Shown here one piece after another: positions 9,970-21,715 of a DNA stretch of 25,100 nt. Position 1 is the first letter of the stretch; every line of letters starts with the position of its first letter. Location of the stretch: contig NW_003156234.1 in NCBI RefSeq assembly GCF_000003605.2, positions 415,932-441,031 on the forward strand, given 5' to 3'. The notes under the pieces were generated by a model that was not told the origin of the DNA, did no database searches, and was given only the letters and a program-made list of their open reading frames with translations. The position numbers and the translations under genes are program-made. This DNA comes from Saccoglossus kowalevskii (Eukaryota; Hemichordata; Enteropneusta; Harrimaniidae).

Positions 9970-11374
9970 GCTAAAGATTATTTGACAGCATCCCTAGTCT
10001 GTTGAGAATCATTGTCGGATACTAGCTCAACTAGTTCCTTGTCTAAAGTACAAAACGCTTAACTTTGAATTTGTTCCCTAAACATTTCAGTGTGTTCGCA
10101 TAAGTCTACACAACTCCATGTGACCACGTAATAACCAATCAAGAGACAGAATCCGGATATGATGTATTATGATATTCCATGTATTTCTGTATCCAAAATT
10201 ATTTTTGTAGTATCAAATGAGTAAAGTGAACACTTCGTGATATTTGAAGTAACACAGTGAGTTTATATCATGCAAATAGCTGCAAATTCATTTCTGTCTG
10301 GGCGTTGTTTATATATGCATAGCATACGAGGAATTTGGGGTTTAGTATATTACATAGATTCAAGAATAAGAACAAAAACAGAATTTTGTTTTGTATATTA
10401 CATTCGTATAAAAGTACCCGAAAGAATATTCAAATAGACTTCAGACGCAAATGGACGCCGAAATCTCGCTGAGAGCGAGAGTCACGAGACTTGAGTTATG
10501 CCTCTCAAATACCTCTATCCACAGTCCCTCAACACCGGACTGTACTCTATCATATACACCCAGCGACAGTTAAAAAAAAAAAAAAGAGTAAGGTGTCAAG
10601 GGGTATAGCATTGGAGTGGTAATGGGTTTAAAAGGATTTATATGTGATCCAATAATTCCAGTTACTTGAAAAAAGACCCAACTGGATACCATGCGTTGGG
10701 TAATGATGGCCCAGAATGATATTTTTGTAATCGCCCAAATTTCATTTCTGATAAAAAACGACCAAATATGATGAGCAGTTGGACCATTTTAAATCATAGG
10801 GATGGCTGGAAAGTTTGCTAGACACAAAGAGAAAAAAATATTGGCATAGTCAATAAAAATATACAAGTCATAAAATACACTGGCCACACTCATACTGTGA
10901 TTGGCAATGGGTTTGAACATTTTCCCGTGACAGACCAATTTCAGTTTTCAGAAGAGACCCAATAGGTCTGAAAGAATTTCGTGACCTAACCATATCAGCC
11001 TTAGAAAGACTTGACAGGATATCCGGTGATTGCTAGTATACCACCCAATTTACCACAGAAACAATATTTTTATTTTCCATCTGGTAAGAGTTTATCAGGA
11101 TCCAGAATGGCTAGAACCGAGGACTATTTCTCTAAATTGCAGTGGTTGTCATGTTCCACATGATGTATATAACTCATGTGAAAATTAAACGTGCCCGACA
11201 ACCTCCCTTGTGTATTTTCTCAACTTTCTTCCTGAAAAGCGTACCTTGAAATTCAGATTTGGGTTAGTGAATAAAACATCCAATTTGTCTTTTCCGTCTA
11301 TACACAAATGCAAAGCGTTTAAAATAACCAATGTTTGGAGTAAAAAAGATGCTCAAAAGCAGAGAAAATTTAGG
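9970..11374. other. Non-coding stretch with a possible 285-bp spaced duplication
   Basis: No gene is seen. The phrase AATGGGTTT followed by loosely matching sequence ending AGACCCAA-GG occurs near 10621 and again near 10906. This hints at an old duplication. A 14-A run sits at about 10572. Confidence 0.3.
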
Positions 11375-12620
11375 ATTTAGTTAATATGATTTAACTTTTA
11401 TTAATACAATGTAATTCAAGGCCAGGCGAAAGGAGATGACATGACAAACATTGAAAATAATAAAAACAGAAGACAATATCAATATTTTGCCAAATGGTTT
11501 GTATCTCCATAAGGGCTTTAATACTACAAACTGTTTAAACCTCTAAGGAGGACAAAAACAGCAAACTGTGAAAATAAATTTACGTTTTAATATTACAAAA
11601 ATGTCTTTCTCCCTTGTATAAATTATTCCTGAAATGCATACACATTACGCTATAACAAGTATCACACACACAAAACAAAGATTTTTTTTTACAGTTTAAG
11701 TTCTCATTCTGTTAACTGAGAATAAAACACAAAATAAATTTCACAAATTATTAACAAACAGTATTGTTTTGTCTACTCTTAAGAACTAGTGTTTCTTATG
11801 ATGTATCTACTGTCACTATACGTCACTATATCACTGAAGTCTGTTAACAAATTGGAGAAAAAGAACTAGAGCATTCTTAAGCACCAATCTCCACAATCAC
11901 AAGTATAATTAAATCATACAATTACTCAAAATTGTTTTTCACAACGTTTATATGGCACCGATAATTCTAGAGTGAGCCTCTCAAAAAAATGATTGTAAAA
12001 CTTTTTACAATGAATGTATTATGAAATTTTTTTTCTACCTGTGCCCCTGATAATAGATACCGGAGGAAAATGTCAGTGGCCAGGATGAAGGTAGCAAATG
12101 TCTAGGTGTGACTAGGGGATAGCGAATGACAGATCGGTGAGGGTATTGCAAATTCCACCGTTACTTGGGAATGGAAAAAAAATGCCAATGACAGAGGGGT
12201 AGGGATAGAAAATGCCAGTGAATCGCAGCAGAGGGTGGCAAATTCCACTCCAGCTAGTGGTTGAGAAAGCAAAGAAGTTTGAAACATGCCATTGAATAAC
12301 AGAACTGAAATAAATCCACCAGTAAAAGTATTTTCTACCTTAATTTAAATTCAGTTTCTGAAATACAATAATTCAAAACGTGGCAAATTCATTGGTTTTC
12401 ACTCGCATACATATAAAAATAAGAAAAATATTTGTCGTGTAAAACTAATGATGCTCATTTTAGTCAATCTAATATTGAAGGCAAAGAAAGATAATCTGTA
12501 CATAGAAATGTTAGCACACGTATCGCGAAAAATGCAATTCATTTATAAAATATTGTGGTCCATTGTAGTTATTTCTTGTTGGTTAAAGACAAAATAGATG
12601 AAACTAGATGACAATATACT

Positions 12621-12626
12621 TTTATT
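12621..12626 (-). terminator. Candidate distal poly(A) signal AATAAA
   Basis: Minus-strand AATAAA is followed about 25-35 bases downstream by the U-rich string CTATTTTGTCTTT, a plausible downstream element. It lies 5.3 kb after the BET stop codon, so use by that gene is only a possibility. Confidence 0.2.
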
Positions 12627-15600
12627 GTGTTTAAATTTTTGTTTTCCTTTGAGCAAGGAAAATAAACCTGCCATGTACCTACACAGTACGTAACCCAGTT
12701 TTTGAATGCACAACCTTTAATCTACCAAGTTTAAATAACAAATCTTGGCTAAGTAGAAGATTCAGGAGTGATTACCAAAATGGTATGATCTATGTTCATT
12801 TACATAAAATCCCCATCCTACCATCTTCAGATTGAACAAAACAAAAAGGGTACCAAGCAGAGATTTTTAAAGATGGCTCTCACCTTGATAAAGAAAGAAT
12901 AATCTGCATGGAATACTGATGGCATTACATTTTAGTTTCAAATAAAAGGGGTAGGATGTGGATAACCATGGTTGGGTGCGGCGGATATGCAAGGAAGGGA
13001 AAACATTTAATTGTTGTGTGCAGAAATTCTGTGATCACATAAAGATTTCATCACATAAGCAATACACCATTCTAAGTGCGAGTAAAAGCATCCAATTTCA
13101 GCATTTTCAAATTTACTAGTTGAGAATGAAGCAAAAGCAATCATGAAGCTAATAGTTTTTACATCACATAAGGCTCAAAAAAGGTATTTTTCACAATCTT
13201 CTACGACAAAATCAATAGGTTGTGGCAATTATCCTGTTTCACCACCTGCATGTGTGTAGATTGTCCATTATTCAACATGACTGGCAACACCTTAAAATAG
13301 TAATGTAATTTCACACGTAGGAAATAATCATTCCAAAACTCTGCAAGGTTGGGCATGTCATCCTGGCCACAGATACTTTCACTTTAAATCTGTCTTATCA
13401 CGGGAAGGTACATAGTAGCAAGGTGTTCGAGTCAATATACAATTAATTTATACTATTTTTTCATGATAAATCTGTTTATGTGTAAATCAGTCAGTTACAG
13501 TGACTGCATTTCCAAGAAACTTGTGCTGATGTACAAGCAATTATTATACAAGTATTAAATCTGTACAAAAAGACTAGTAACTAAAGAACAAGTTAATACA
13601 TTTAATGAATATCAAATTGCTTAAAGAGGAAAAAACAAACTGTTGCATATATCTCAAATGATATATTGAAAAAATGTGGCTAAGGACAGGTTGGTACTGC
13701 AATGTTTTTCACCTGTCAAAATGTATGTAAACAATCACCCTTGATTGATCAACAATGTTACGTCTTCTGTTACCACAGCAGACGACTATACACGTAAATA
13801 TAAATGTTTCGAGTCACAACCTGAACTATTATGGATAAACACGACATTGCCACCATTAATTATATCCAATGTGGGGAATAGTGCACAGGGTCATTTGAAG
13901 GGAATGCCGGGGTAGGAGGGCAGGTGATACAATACCAAATGGGAATGCAGACCTTGCATAGCTATTACTACCAAACCCACAGCCTCGAGAGGGTGTGGTT
14001 GCGAATAAATAGCAAATATTGAGTGACATTGATGGCAGAGAAACTTTGCATAGTCATTGGCAAGGTATCAAAGACTGCGTTTAGCCGAGCCGAAGATACC
14101 ATGTCCTAGTGATCGTTCTAAGATCATGGTCAGTTGTCGAGGTCTTCATCACCGGCAATTTACATCTTTTATTAACATGGAAAGGAGGCACATTGAAGTT
14201 CAAGACAAAGCTGCATTACCCGGTATATGCAACATCAGTACAAAATAATTGGCATATGGAGGGCAATTAAACCAAAATATTAGAAAATTGCTTTTTTTTT
14301 TTTTTTAAATTTTGTAGATATGTAGGATAACTGGAATCGAGTTAAAAACATTTGGCAGACCATGTTCGCATCATATTTGTTTTTTTTTATTTTAGAGCAA
14401 TTCCAAAACTTCCAAAGTTTGAAAACGTGCAAGAAAAATTGGGGAAGGGGGCCTGCAAACATGGGAAATTACTAAAATTGTGTTTTATAGTCGAAATGAT
14501 TAGGTTAGAAAAATCTCTTATTTTCTTAATATATAAAAATAGTAAATTAGAAATGAATTTATAACTAGACATACATTTGGTTAAACAATTTGGGAAAACA
14601 ATGTTAATCCTGTGTAAGTAGGCAAAATATTTATGGAAAGAATGCACTCATTTACAATTTTAATGAAATTAACGAGATAGTTGCAAATATAATTGTAACA
14701 TTCAATATGGTAAACTAATTGGAGAGGGAGTTGGAGAAAGGGATATTAGTGTAAAATAAGGATAGCTTGGCTACTATTAGCACATTGATTTTCACCGAAA
14801 ACATTAAACCACTGGAGTGGGTTAAATTACAGCGTTCTACTTTCCACCACTTCATATGGGAGAACTCAAAGTGCATTTCTGAAGGGTTGAACGACCCAAT
14901 ATAGGGAGAGAAAAAATGTGTTTTATAGAGCAGACCTTCGAGAAAAGGTTTTTTGCAACTGCACAATATCAACTTTTAGTTTACTTCCTTGGTAAGTAAG
15001 GTCTTATTCTGTCTCATAAATCTCAGCTCGTGCCGACAACTGACACCATTTAAAATGACTTCAATGTATAGGCAAGATTAAACTTGCCATTTTATTATAA
15101 AATTATAACATTAGTTTCAAAAATCGTACAGCCCAAACTTATCCGTGCTGTTTTTATTTCTGTAACAAATAAACAATCAATGCAACAGCGGATACAAAGC
15201 AGAAATCATGTACAACTGAGAGCAGAATAGTGTGTGTATTACATGTACACAAGTCAGGAGGTGAGTGTGCAGAACACGTTCCCAGACAGTATTGTACATA
15301 AAAACGGCCACAGTATTTCCCCCCAGTTGTAGATCAGAAATGATGAACCAAGACTAGTCAACACAGTGATAATCACAGTGTTAGACAATATGCATACTTT
15401 TTTATGCTGCATCCTTAAATATATTCAGTTTATTGCAGTGTAAAAATAAAGTTCGTCGATCACTCAACATAATATTGACTTCAGTGACAGTGATCAATAT
15501 CTGGATATGAATATGGCCATCTGGTGGCACTTGTCCAAGATAAAAGCATGAGGCAAGAACTCAGGTTAAAGACAGTGATGCTGGTCCCACTGTCCACATA

Positions 15601-16870
15601 TATAACTCAAAAAAATCTCCGAGCGTATAAGTTACAGTACCCATACTGAATAGCTTGAGAGAGCAAAAAAAACAAGCATTCTTTTTTTTTTTCATAATCA
15701 GTGATATGTTTGATTGTATGCAAGAGGATGACTATTATCAGACTAATCTAATGGGGTGTATTACAAAATTAATCAACTGTCAGCATCACAAGTTTTACAA
15801 TGTATCCTGGAAATATTGCATGCAAGGGTTCCCGGCACCATCAGCAACTAAAACTGTATTAACACGTCATGTATGGATCAATCCATTTTGAGTACATATA
15901 TGTACAACTATATATTCACATACAAAACTCTTCACTACTATAAATTAAGGAACAAATTGTACAAAAAAAAATTCATATATATACTGGTAAGGTTATGACA
16001 CTGCTGATGGTATTTGAACTTAAAAACAAATAACGATAGCCATTTAAAAAAAAAAAAAGTTGAAAATAAAATAAAAATCACAGTTCATGTTTAAACATGC
16101 ATGATGGGTGAAGGAGGTGGTCACACATTTATAAGTTTGAAATTTGATCCATGCTTTTTTTTTTTCATTCCTTATTCTAAGAAATGAAATCCAAGTATAA
16201 TGCCACACATAAAGCACATATTAGAAATCACAACAAATATGGCTGCTAGTCCGCCATATTTGGCTAGATTATTAAGAACGATGAGGTGGTTTACTAAACT
16301 GGTTGAGAAAAATAGCTTTGAATTTGTTCTGCGAAATGATTTACAGACCACCAGTGGGATCCAATAAAAACAACATGATCTGCATATGACTGAGCTGATG
16401 TTGCGCCAAGAATCAAGTTGTTCCACGAACACCAGAAAAAAGTATGCATGCAACACGTGGACGGAACCCTACTCCATACCCTTAGCTTTTCAGCACACAG
16501 GAGGTGAACATATTTGTAGACTTTTATGTAATAATAAAGTAAAATTTATGAATGAAATAACTACGATCTCTTGAATATTGTCCAGTAACTACAACAAGTC
16601 TGAATCTAAATAAGTCACTGTACATTATATGCTCTGGCCGAAGGGGGAACTTGTATTGTTGTAAAAAAAAGATGTCAACCAGAGAATATCAAAGAAAATT
16701 TACTCTATATAGATACTTAGTATTAAGCAGTTACAAAGCGTACAGATGCAAGATATAACAATGGTCAGAACATGACCTAAGTATAAAAACAAAAACAAAG
16801 CACTTAACAAATTGCTATTACCAGTAAGTAGGAAGCCATACTGTATTCTGCATTATTTTTACAAATCGAA

Positions 16871-16974
16871 CTACCACCTTGATGTAGTAATATCCTAGTG
16901 CTCCTTCACCCAGGCCATCTTTCTTTTGACCTGGGTCGACCATTTTTTTTTTAAAAAAAGGATAGAGGTGGTAG
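16871..16974. other. Nested three-stem hairpin inside the putative BET 3' UTR
   Basis: Three complementary pairs are nested in order: CTACCACCT (16871-16879) with AGGTGGTAG (16966-16974), TATCCT (16891-16896) with AGGATA (16959-16964), and ACCCAGG (16908-16914) with CCTGGGT (16930-16936). The apical loop is 15 bases. This could be a structured UTR element or a worn MITE whose tips are the outer stem. Unpaired stretches between stems make a canonical microRNA precursor unlikely. Confidence 0.45.
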
Positions 16975-17339
16975 ATGTAGTTAAATACAAAATCATAGAC
17001 AAAAAATGAAAATTAATCCAAATTATTTAAATACATCTGCATAGCTTTTTTTTATGTGTATTGACCGTAAGAAAAAAAAAAGAAACATTCCAATTCATAG
17101 AAAATAAAACTATTTAGGAAATTATCAAAGTTTCTTTTCATTAAGTTATTTTACAACACTGGGAAAAAAAACGTTTGGTTCTGTATCCATATCATATAAA
17201 ACTCTAATTCCTTTAGTCTATTAATTTCCCAACCATCATCAGATACTAATTTGAGAAGTTTAAAAAAAAAACCCAGATCATTTAACTTCTCATAGCTGTT
17301 TGCCATGGTGATATTAACAGTTGTTGAACCTGGCCATGA

Positions 17340-17345
17340 TTTATT
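17340..17345 (-). terminator. Candidate proximal poly(A) signal AATAAA
   Basis: This is the first canonical AATAAA I noticed on the transcribed strand after the BET stop codon, about 565 bases downstream. A variant ATTAAA sits nearer, at 17779-17774. The downstream U/GU content is modest. Confidence 0.25.
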
Positions 17346-17909
17346 CCTGTAGAGATGTACAGCATAGATTTCGTTCCCACTTCTGCTAATGAATATTACA
17401 CAGGCCAGGTGAAGTTTCTGTTGATATCTCAGAGTCTCAATTACTGGATAAACTTAAGGCATTAGTATTTGCACATCCTTCCATACTGTTCAATAGGCTT
17501 TAGTCAGGAAGAGCAGTGCCAAACACAAAACACCTGAATGAACCAGTATTCGCTCAGCTCCCAGAAAACTTGCAGGTCTTTGGGTATCATCAAGGTCAAC
17601 ATGTACAGGAATCCAATTTCTCTACATACTACGATATAAAATGAGGCAGTGGCAGTATACACAACATCACTAAGCATGAAGAATCAAAAACCAAAACAGG
17701 AAGCAGACAATTCTTCTTTTCTCAGTCTCCCTTCAATATACCAGAATGCCTTGGGAGACGAAGAGTTTACGGTTTAATCATCCTGTGATAAAAGTTAGCT
17801 TTGAGGGATATAAGGTTCACCTGCAAATTGTGGTAATTGTACATTCTGTTTTCAAGCATATATGGAAAGAATATTGCACGAAAATGGTACAGCACTGATA
17901 AATGCAACA

Positions 17910-17975
17910 TCATAACATCTCTTCAAAGTTTGCCATAATGTCACTCTGTCTGTTCATATCAATAGCACCAGCCAT
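17910..17975 (-). CDS. BRD4: BET protein, last coding exon: P-TEFb-interacting motif and stop
   Basis: The exon follows acceptor TTCCACAG and encodes MAGAIDMNRQSDIMANFEEM then Leu and a TGA stop. It aligns residue for residue with the extreme C-terminus of vertebrate BRD4/BRDT long isoforms (IDMNFQSDLLSIFEENLF), the P-TEFb-interacting domain that contacts cyclin T1/CDK9 to release paused RNA polymerase II. Presence of this motif marks a long BET isoform like BRD4 or fly fs(1)h-L, unlike BRD2 and BRD3. The protein ends one residue earlier than the vertebrate form, which adds a Phe. It joins the preceding exon in phase 0 (…RRRREA|MAGA). Confidence 0.93.
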   Translation of the reverse strand: MAGAIDMNRQSDIMANFEEML

Positions 17976-18119
17976 CTGTGGAAGACAAAAAAAAAAATAA
18001 GTAAAAGTTATATTTACTCTGGTGTCAACAAGTTATGCCATAACAGAATCATCATCGTTAAATAGAAAACAAAATAAGTCAACAATTTTGAAACAACTGC
18101 ATTGTAACGTGTTTGGCAT

Positions 18120-18460
18120 GATGTATAATGCAATTTAATTTTGATTACAGTCTACGCATGTCAGAGACAGGGCCCCATATGTATATGTTAAAGCGCTATG
18201 GTCGCCACCCAGCGCGTGTTTGAATTTGGCATAAACAATGTATTTCACACAAGTTGTATACATCGCTATGGGTCCCACATTGAACACACTGTGCAACAAC
18301 TGTAGCACTTTAAAACAAAATGTCTGTCAGTTAGCAGTTTTGAATCTGACCTGAAAAACAAAACGATGTGCATCAAGGTCCCATACTTGAATTGGATGAT
18401 AAAACACATGCATATGTCTCCCCAGAAATGTGATATGATCAGCCAGACTGACAAAGCCTA
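18120..18460 (+). repeat. Dispersed ~160-bp-monomer repeat, intronic copy interrupted by a MITE
   Basis: The left part has CGCATGTCAGAGACAGGGCC (18155 on). The right part resumes at 18310 with TTAAAACAAAATGTCTGTCA, then TTTTGAATCTGACCTGAAAA and GATGTGCATCAAGGTCCCAT. These match the copy at 24485-24590 in order. Removing the 18192-18309 element and one TTAA restores the usual repeat order. Confidence 0.65.
18192..18309 (-). mobile_element. 118-bp TTAA-flanked MITE inserted in the intronic repeat
   Basis: The flanks are TTAA at 18188-18191 and 18310-18313. The tips are AGCGCTATGGTCGCC and, inverted, AGTGCTACAGTTGTT, differing only by transitions. The interior (AAACAATGTATTTCACACAA) matches the element at 3424-3546 in reverse orientation. 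Another copy of the host repeat, at about 24518-24530, shows an uninterrupted TTTAAAACAAA at the equivalent point, acting as an empty site. Confidence 0.75.
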
Positions 18461-18620
18461 CATGCAAATGAACATTGTGTGAGGTAATAGCTTGTACAGC
18501 AGGTCATGGTGAGGTAGGAAAGAGTTGACCAATCCCAAATTTGTCCTAAGTTGAGGTGACTAAAACACAAGTGCTTTTCGGAATGGAGAAAGCCATGAGC
18601 CAATCCAAACAATTACTTAC

Positions 18621-18750
18621 AGCTTCCCGTCGGCGCCTTTCTTGTTCTCTCCGCCTCTCTCTTTCCATCTGGGATTTACTTTGTTGTTTCTGTAATTCCT
18701 CTTTTTGTGTGTGTCTAGCCCTTTCTAGCGCATCATCTTCTTCCTTTTCT
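18621..18750 (-). CDS. BRD4: BET protein exon: charged coiled coil ending RRREA
   Basis: The exon lies between acceptor TTTGACAG and donor GTAAGT. One base completes an Arg codon begun in the preceding exon (phase 2), then 43 codons run EKEEDDALERARHTQKEEL onward and end in EQERRRREA. Vertebrate BRD4 has the matching order REDEDALEQARR then REQERRRREA just before the terminal motif. The strongly alternating E/R/K/Q composition predicts a long helix. The glutamine-rich insert seen in mammalian BRD4 between these blocks is much shorter here. Both-strand open frames across the exon are shadows. Confidence 0.93.
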
Positions 18751-19676
18751 CTGTCAAACATGATGAACAAAAATTATTTGTAATTTAGTGCAAAGCAAAA
18801 TTAGCATATATATAAAAAAAAAAACATTTTTAAAGGGGAGGTCTGAGCAAACAACATAATGCATCCAAATGAAAACAAATGTGAGAGAATGCAATTTACA
18901 GTTTTTCATCACTTTTCATTCTTTAGATATTCAACTTTTCAGCAAAGGATTATGGGTAAAGTATGGCATATCTGAAGTGCATTCAAGTCCTGTAAATGTA
19001 CATCACATGTTTATTGCTCTATTAATAGCATATGCTATAAAATCCGCACATGCATTACCAAGTTCTGGTTAAGGAATGACAAGAACACTTGATTTTGATC
19101 ATTTTTAGTAGCACCAATATGGCAACTATTTGGCCATTTTCAATGACAAAAAGAATGCATATGCCTGTACTTATGTATCCCACGAGATGTATGATAATAT
19201 TTTGAAATCTGAATCATCTGTTAAGATATGTCAGAGACGACAGCTAAACAGCTTTCATTAGAACAAAAAGTCCATCAGTCGACCGTTTTAAAATCATGTC
19301 TGCGAAAAAAGTGATATTTATCAAGGTTTCATGCACCAAGTCCACCCATTGTTGTGACAGGTACTTAAGATACAACAAATGTAATTATTGATTTATATGC
19401 ACTGCTATTTGAGATGCGTATCTAATAGAAGAAATATGACTTTTATTGCACCCCCCCAGCTAGATAAAACATCAAAGCTATCGTCAATCTCCTGATGCAA
19501 ACCCCCTAAAAATCACATCAATGAGTAGTCCTACGTGTTTCCCAAAAAGTGTCACAATTTTGAAGTAAATAGACAGTAAAAAGGAGTAATATAAAAACAA
19601 ACTGTACAAACAATGATTGTTGTAATATGTAAACAACCCTCAAGTCCAAATCTGAAAATTACTCTCTCCTACCTAC
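18751..19676 (-). other. BRD4: BET intron (phase 2) with a repeat copy
   Basis: The donor is AG|GTAGGT at 19676 and the acceptor TTGACAG ends at 18751. Apart from the repeat at 19110-19345, nothing recognisable lies in it. A C-rich run lies near 19451. Confidence 0.8.
19110..19345 (+). repeat. Dispersed ~160-bp-monomer repeat, diverged intronic copy
   Basis: Recognisable phrases in family order are ATATGTCAGAGACGACAG, CATTAGAACAAAAAGTCCAT, CAGTCGACCGTTTTAAAATC, then an A-run and TATTTATCAAGGTTTCATGC. They parallel the copies at 2650-2740 and 24485-24590, though identity is lower. Confidence 0.45.
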
Positions 19677-19768
19677 CTTTGCCTTTCTCGCTCCTGTCGT
19701 ATCCGGTCTCGTTCAACAATTTCACGTTGCTGTCGTCGACTCTCTTCTTGTGTACGTAATGCACGTTC
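19677..19768 (-). CDS. BRD4: BET protein exon: charged coiled coil, middle part
   Basis: The exon lies between acceptor TTGTTTCAG and donor GTAGGT. Thirty codons plus two bases encode ERALRTQEESRRQQREIVER followed by DRIRQERERQR. In vertebrate BRD4 the equivalent stretch reads [24 protein letters not shown]. The start phase is 0 and the end phase is 2, and both match neighbouring exons. It has no Cys, Pro or Gly, consistent with an uninterrupted helix. Confidence 0.92.
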
Positions 19769-20163
19769 CTGAAACAAATCTCAATCTTAGTAATCCATGA
19801 ATATAGATATTTATCAAGCAGTTTATTGTTTGTAGCCAAGAAATGTTGACAAAAACTATTGAATGATGTCTTAGTATCAATTTCTAATGATATCTACTGT
19901 CATGAACATGAATACCACAAATTTAACAAATGCAATGCAATGTTTCAAATGAAATCATAGCAAGAGAAACAAATGCATTAGGATTTAAGCAAATTTTGTA
20001 ACAAAACACCCACCAGATAATTGTATTGTATTGGATCAATAAAAACCTGTGATATATGGTGAAATATGTGTAGAATCAGCTCCTGATGAACAGGATCCGT
20101 TAAAGGTCTTCACTCAAAAAGGACCACACACAGCAGAGATGCCTAAAAAGAACAGTAACTCAC
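19769..20163 (-). other. BRD4: BET intron (phase 0), nothing further seen
   Basis: The donor is GTGAGT at 20163 and the acceptor TTTCAG ends at 19769. I see no repeat family or conserved-looking element. A short plus-strand open frame at 20049-20252 is an artefact overlapping the next exon. Confidence 0.8.
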
Positions 20164-20310
20164 TCTTTCCTCTTTTTCACGGGCCTGCCTTTGAAACTGT
20201 TTATAGCTTGTACGAGCAGTGGAATGCAGTACAGTGGTGGCACCAGAACTAACATTCACATCAGCTTTGGCAAGGTTGGACCAGGAACCAATGTTACGAA
20301 TCTTGAAGTC
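20164..20310 (-). CDS. BRD4: BET protein exon with the conserved IGSWSNL block
   Basis: The exon lies between acceptor CTCTGTTAG and donor GTGAGT, 49 codons, phase 0 at both ends. It begins DFKIRNIGSWSNLAKAD and ends SYKQFQRQAREKEER. These match the vertebrate BRD4 C-terminal signature DLKIKNMGSWASLVQK and FEQFRRAAREKEER. The region between them is Ser/Thr-rich and variable, as in other BET proteins. This block is among the best-conserved stretches outside the bromodomains and ET domain, and it identifies the gene securely. Confidence 0.95.
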
Positions 20311-21715
20311 CTAACAGAGAGAGGAGAAACGTATTGAAGATAAAATACACAACCTGGAACATTTTGGCAGCAGCATGGTTGCAAAACTGAAAACTGCCAA
20401 TTTTTATAATTCATTCAAAGTTTTAATTTAATGACTATAATGATATGGGAATTCACAAAATTATTTTGCTCTGGCATTTATTTTATGAAGTTTTCATCGT
20501 GTTTGTTATCTTTATCATAGATTTAAATCAAGATAAACGTTGAGCTGTGACCCGGATCTAAGTGAAGAAAATCACAAAAGCCGGCTTTATTTAACATTGC
20601 ATAGTGTGATATACTAAACAGCACTAATAAAATGAGTAATAAAATAGTGCTTTGGGTAGAATTTAGTTTTTCCTTGAGTGATTCATAGTAGAATTCGAGT
20701 TTATATGGAAATCATTTAACTGAAATACACAAATGTGTATAGTGTGAGATGATCCAATCATTGTCAAATAAGGCTACTTTGGGTTAGGTTTATGATACAT
20801 GGTGCAAGAAATTTATTGTCAGGTAAATGTTTAGTAAAAAAAAAAACTATAAAAATGAATCAAGTACGTGATAAATAGTTTATTTCTTGACATTCACATG
20901 TTGTTAAGGGAACATAGTAACAGGTACACAAAGGTCACTCTGATCAAAGTTAAAAGGTTTCAAAGCAATGTGTGCCAACTTTGTATAAATATTCCAGTAA
21001 CTGCTATGAACATGGTCATTGTACCAGAGAATTATCAAAGTTTAACGTATGTGTTGTCAATCATCTTTAATCTCATCATCAAACGATGTGTGTGACATGA
21101 TGTATATATAAAGTTTTAATATGATTGGTTAAGGCATGGCGGATATACGAGTTCAGAACACTCATTAGGACAAAATGGCCATCAGTCAAACAAAATGATG
21201 TTGATCACATTATGTTATTGCCAAAATACTTAATTTTAATGATTTTTTAGCACAAAAACAGCTACTATGTGATGATCTTGAATTGGATCGTGAACGAAAA
21301 GATGCATGTACATGCAGTCCAGTACAGTCTTGTTTTGAGGAGAGAGATGCAAAGATGGATTGACAGGGTCCAACAAATACTGTGACAAATGAGAACAGAG
21401 GTGCTGTTTATACATGTACCATTAAGTCAGGGATATATGCATAGTCATGACAATTTATTGCATATAAGAATAGTACAGGAAAAATTTGTATTCTCAGGGA
21501 AAAAAATATGATTAAATTGCCATGGCATATAGGAAAAGTATAGAAAAAAATATGTATTTCTGTAGTTCAAATCATATTAATATATGTAATATAGGGGACA
21601 TAAATTACATTTTATTTGAGTTGTATTTTGTGCAATAACACGTGTCAATAAAAAGTAGGTATTCATAAGGGAACACTAATGTCAGTATACATCACCAACA
21701 ATTCTGGCTTTTTAC
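20311..21715 (-). other. BRD4: BET intron (phase 0), largest within the window
   Basis: The donor is AAG|GTAAAA at 21715 and the acceptor GTTAG ends at 20311. It contains one repeat copy at about 21110-21320 and otherwise AT-rich sequence. A near-duplicate phrase (TTGCATATAAGAATAGTACA and GGCATATAGGAAAAGTATAG) lies around 21460-21545. Confidence 0.8.
21110..21320 (+). repeat. Dispersed ~160-bp-monomer repeat, intronic copy
   Basis: TGATTGGTTAAGGCATGGCG, CATTAGGACAAAATGGCCAT then CAGTCAAACAAAATGATG, and TTGAATTGGATCGTGAACG follow the family order seen at 2640-2740. The middle of the monomer (TTTTGAATC block) is missing, so the copy has a deletion. Confidence 0.5.

Larger units (their letters stand above)
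11375..17909 (-). other. BRD4: 3' UTR of the BET gene (distal limit uncertain) and downstream non-coding DNA
   Basis: Sequence immediately past the stop codon at 17910 must be 3' UTR. How far it runs cannot be fixed from sequence alone. The 6.5 kb contains no recognisable exon or transposon protein, and is AT-rich with many A/T homopolymers, as long UTRs often are. Candidate poly(A) signals on the minus strand are at 17779-17774 (ATTAAA), 17345-17340, 12626-12621 and 11402-11397 (AATAAA). If only the first are used the UTR is short and the rest is intergenic. A diverged short repeat around 12060-12260 shares the phrase GCAAATTCCAC. Confidence 0.35.
17976..18620 (-). other. BRD4: BET intron (phase 0) holding a repeat copy split by a MITE
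   Basis: The intron runs from donor GTAAGT (18620) to acceptor CACAG (17976). Its middle is occupied by one copy of the ~160-bp-monomer repeat, interrupted by a TTAA MITE. Confidence 0.85.

Noticed and set aside
14057-14248. 63-codon plus-strand frame
   Set aside because: No domain and no splice context; the opposite strand is the likely transcribed one here.
16172-16456. 94-codon hydrophobic minus-strand frame in the putative 3' UTR
   Set aside because: AT-rich DNA readily yields hydrophobic frames. It has no domain, no supporting splice signals, and lies downstream of the BET stop.
16908-16936. Apical hairpin considered as a microRNA precursor
   Set aside because: The stem is only 7 bp with a 15-base loop, and outer stems are separated by long unpaired segments.
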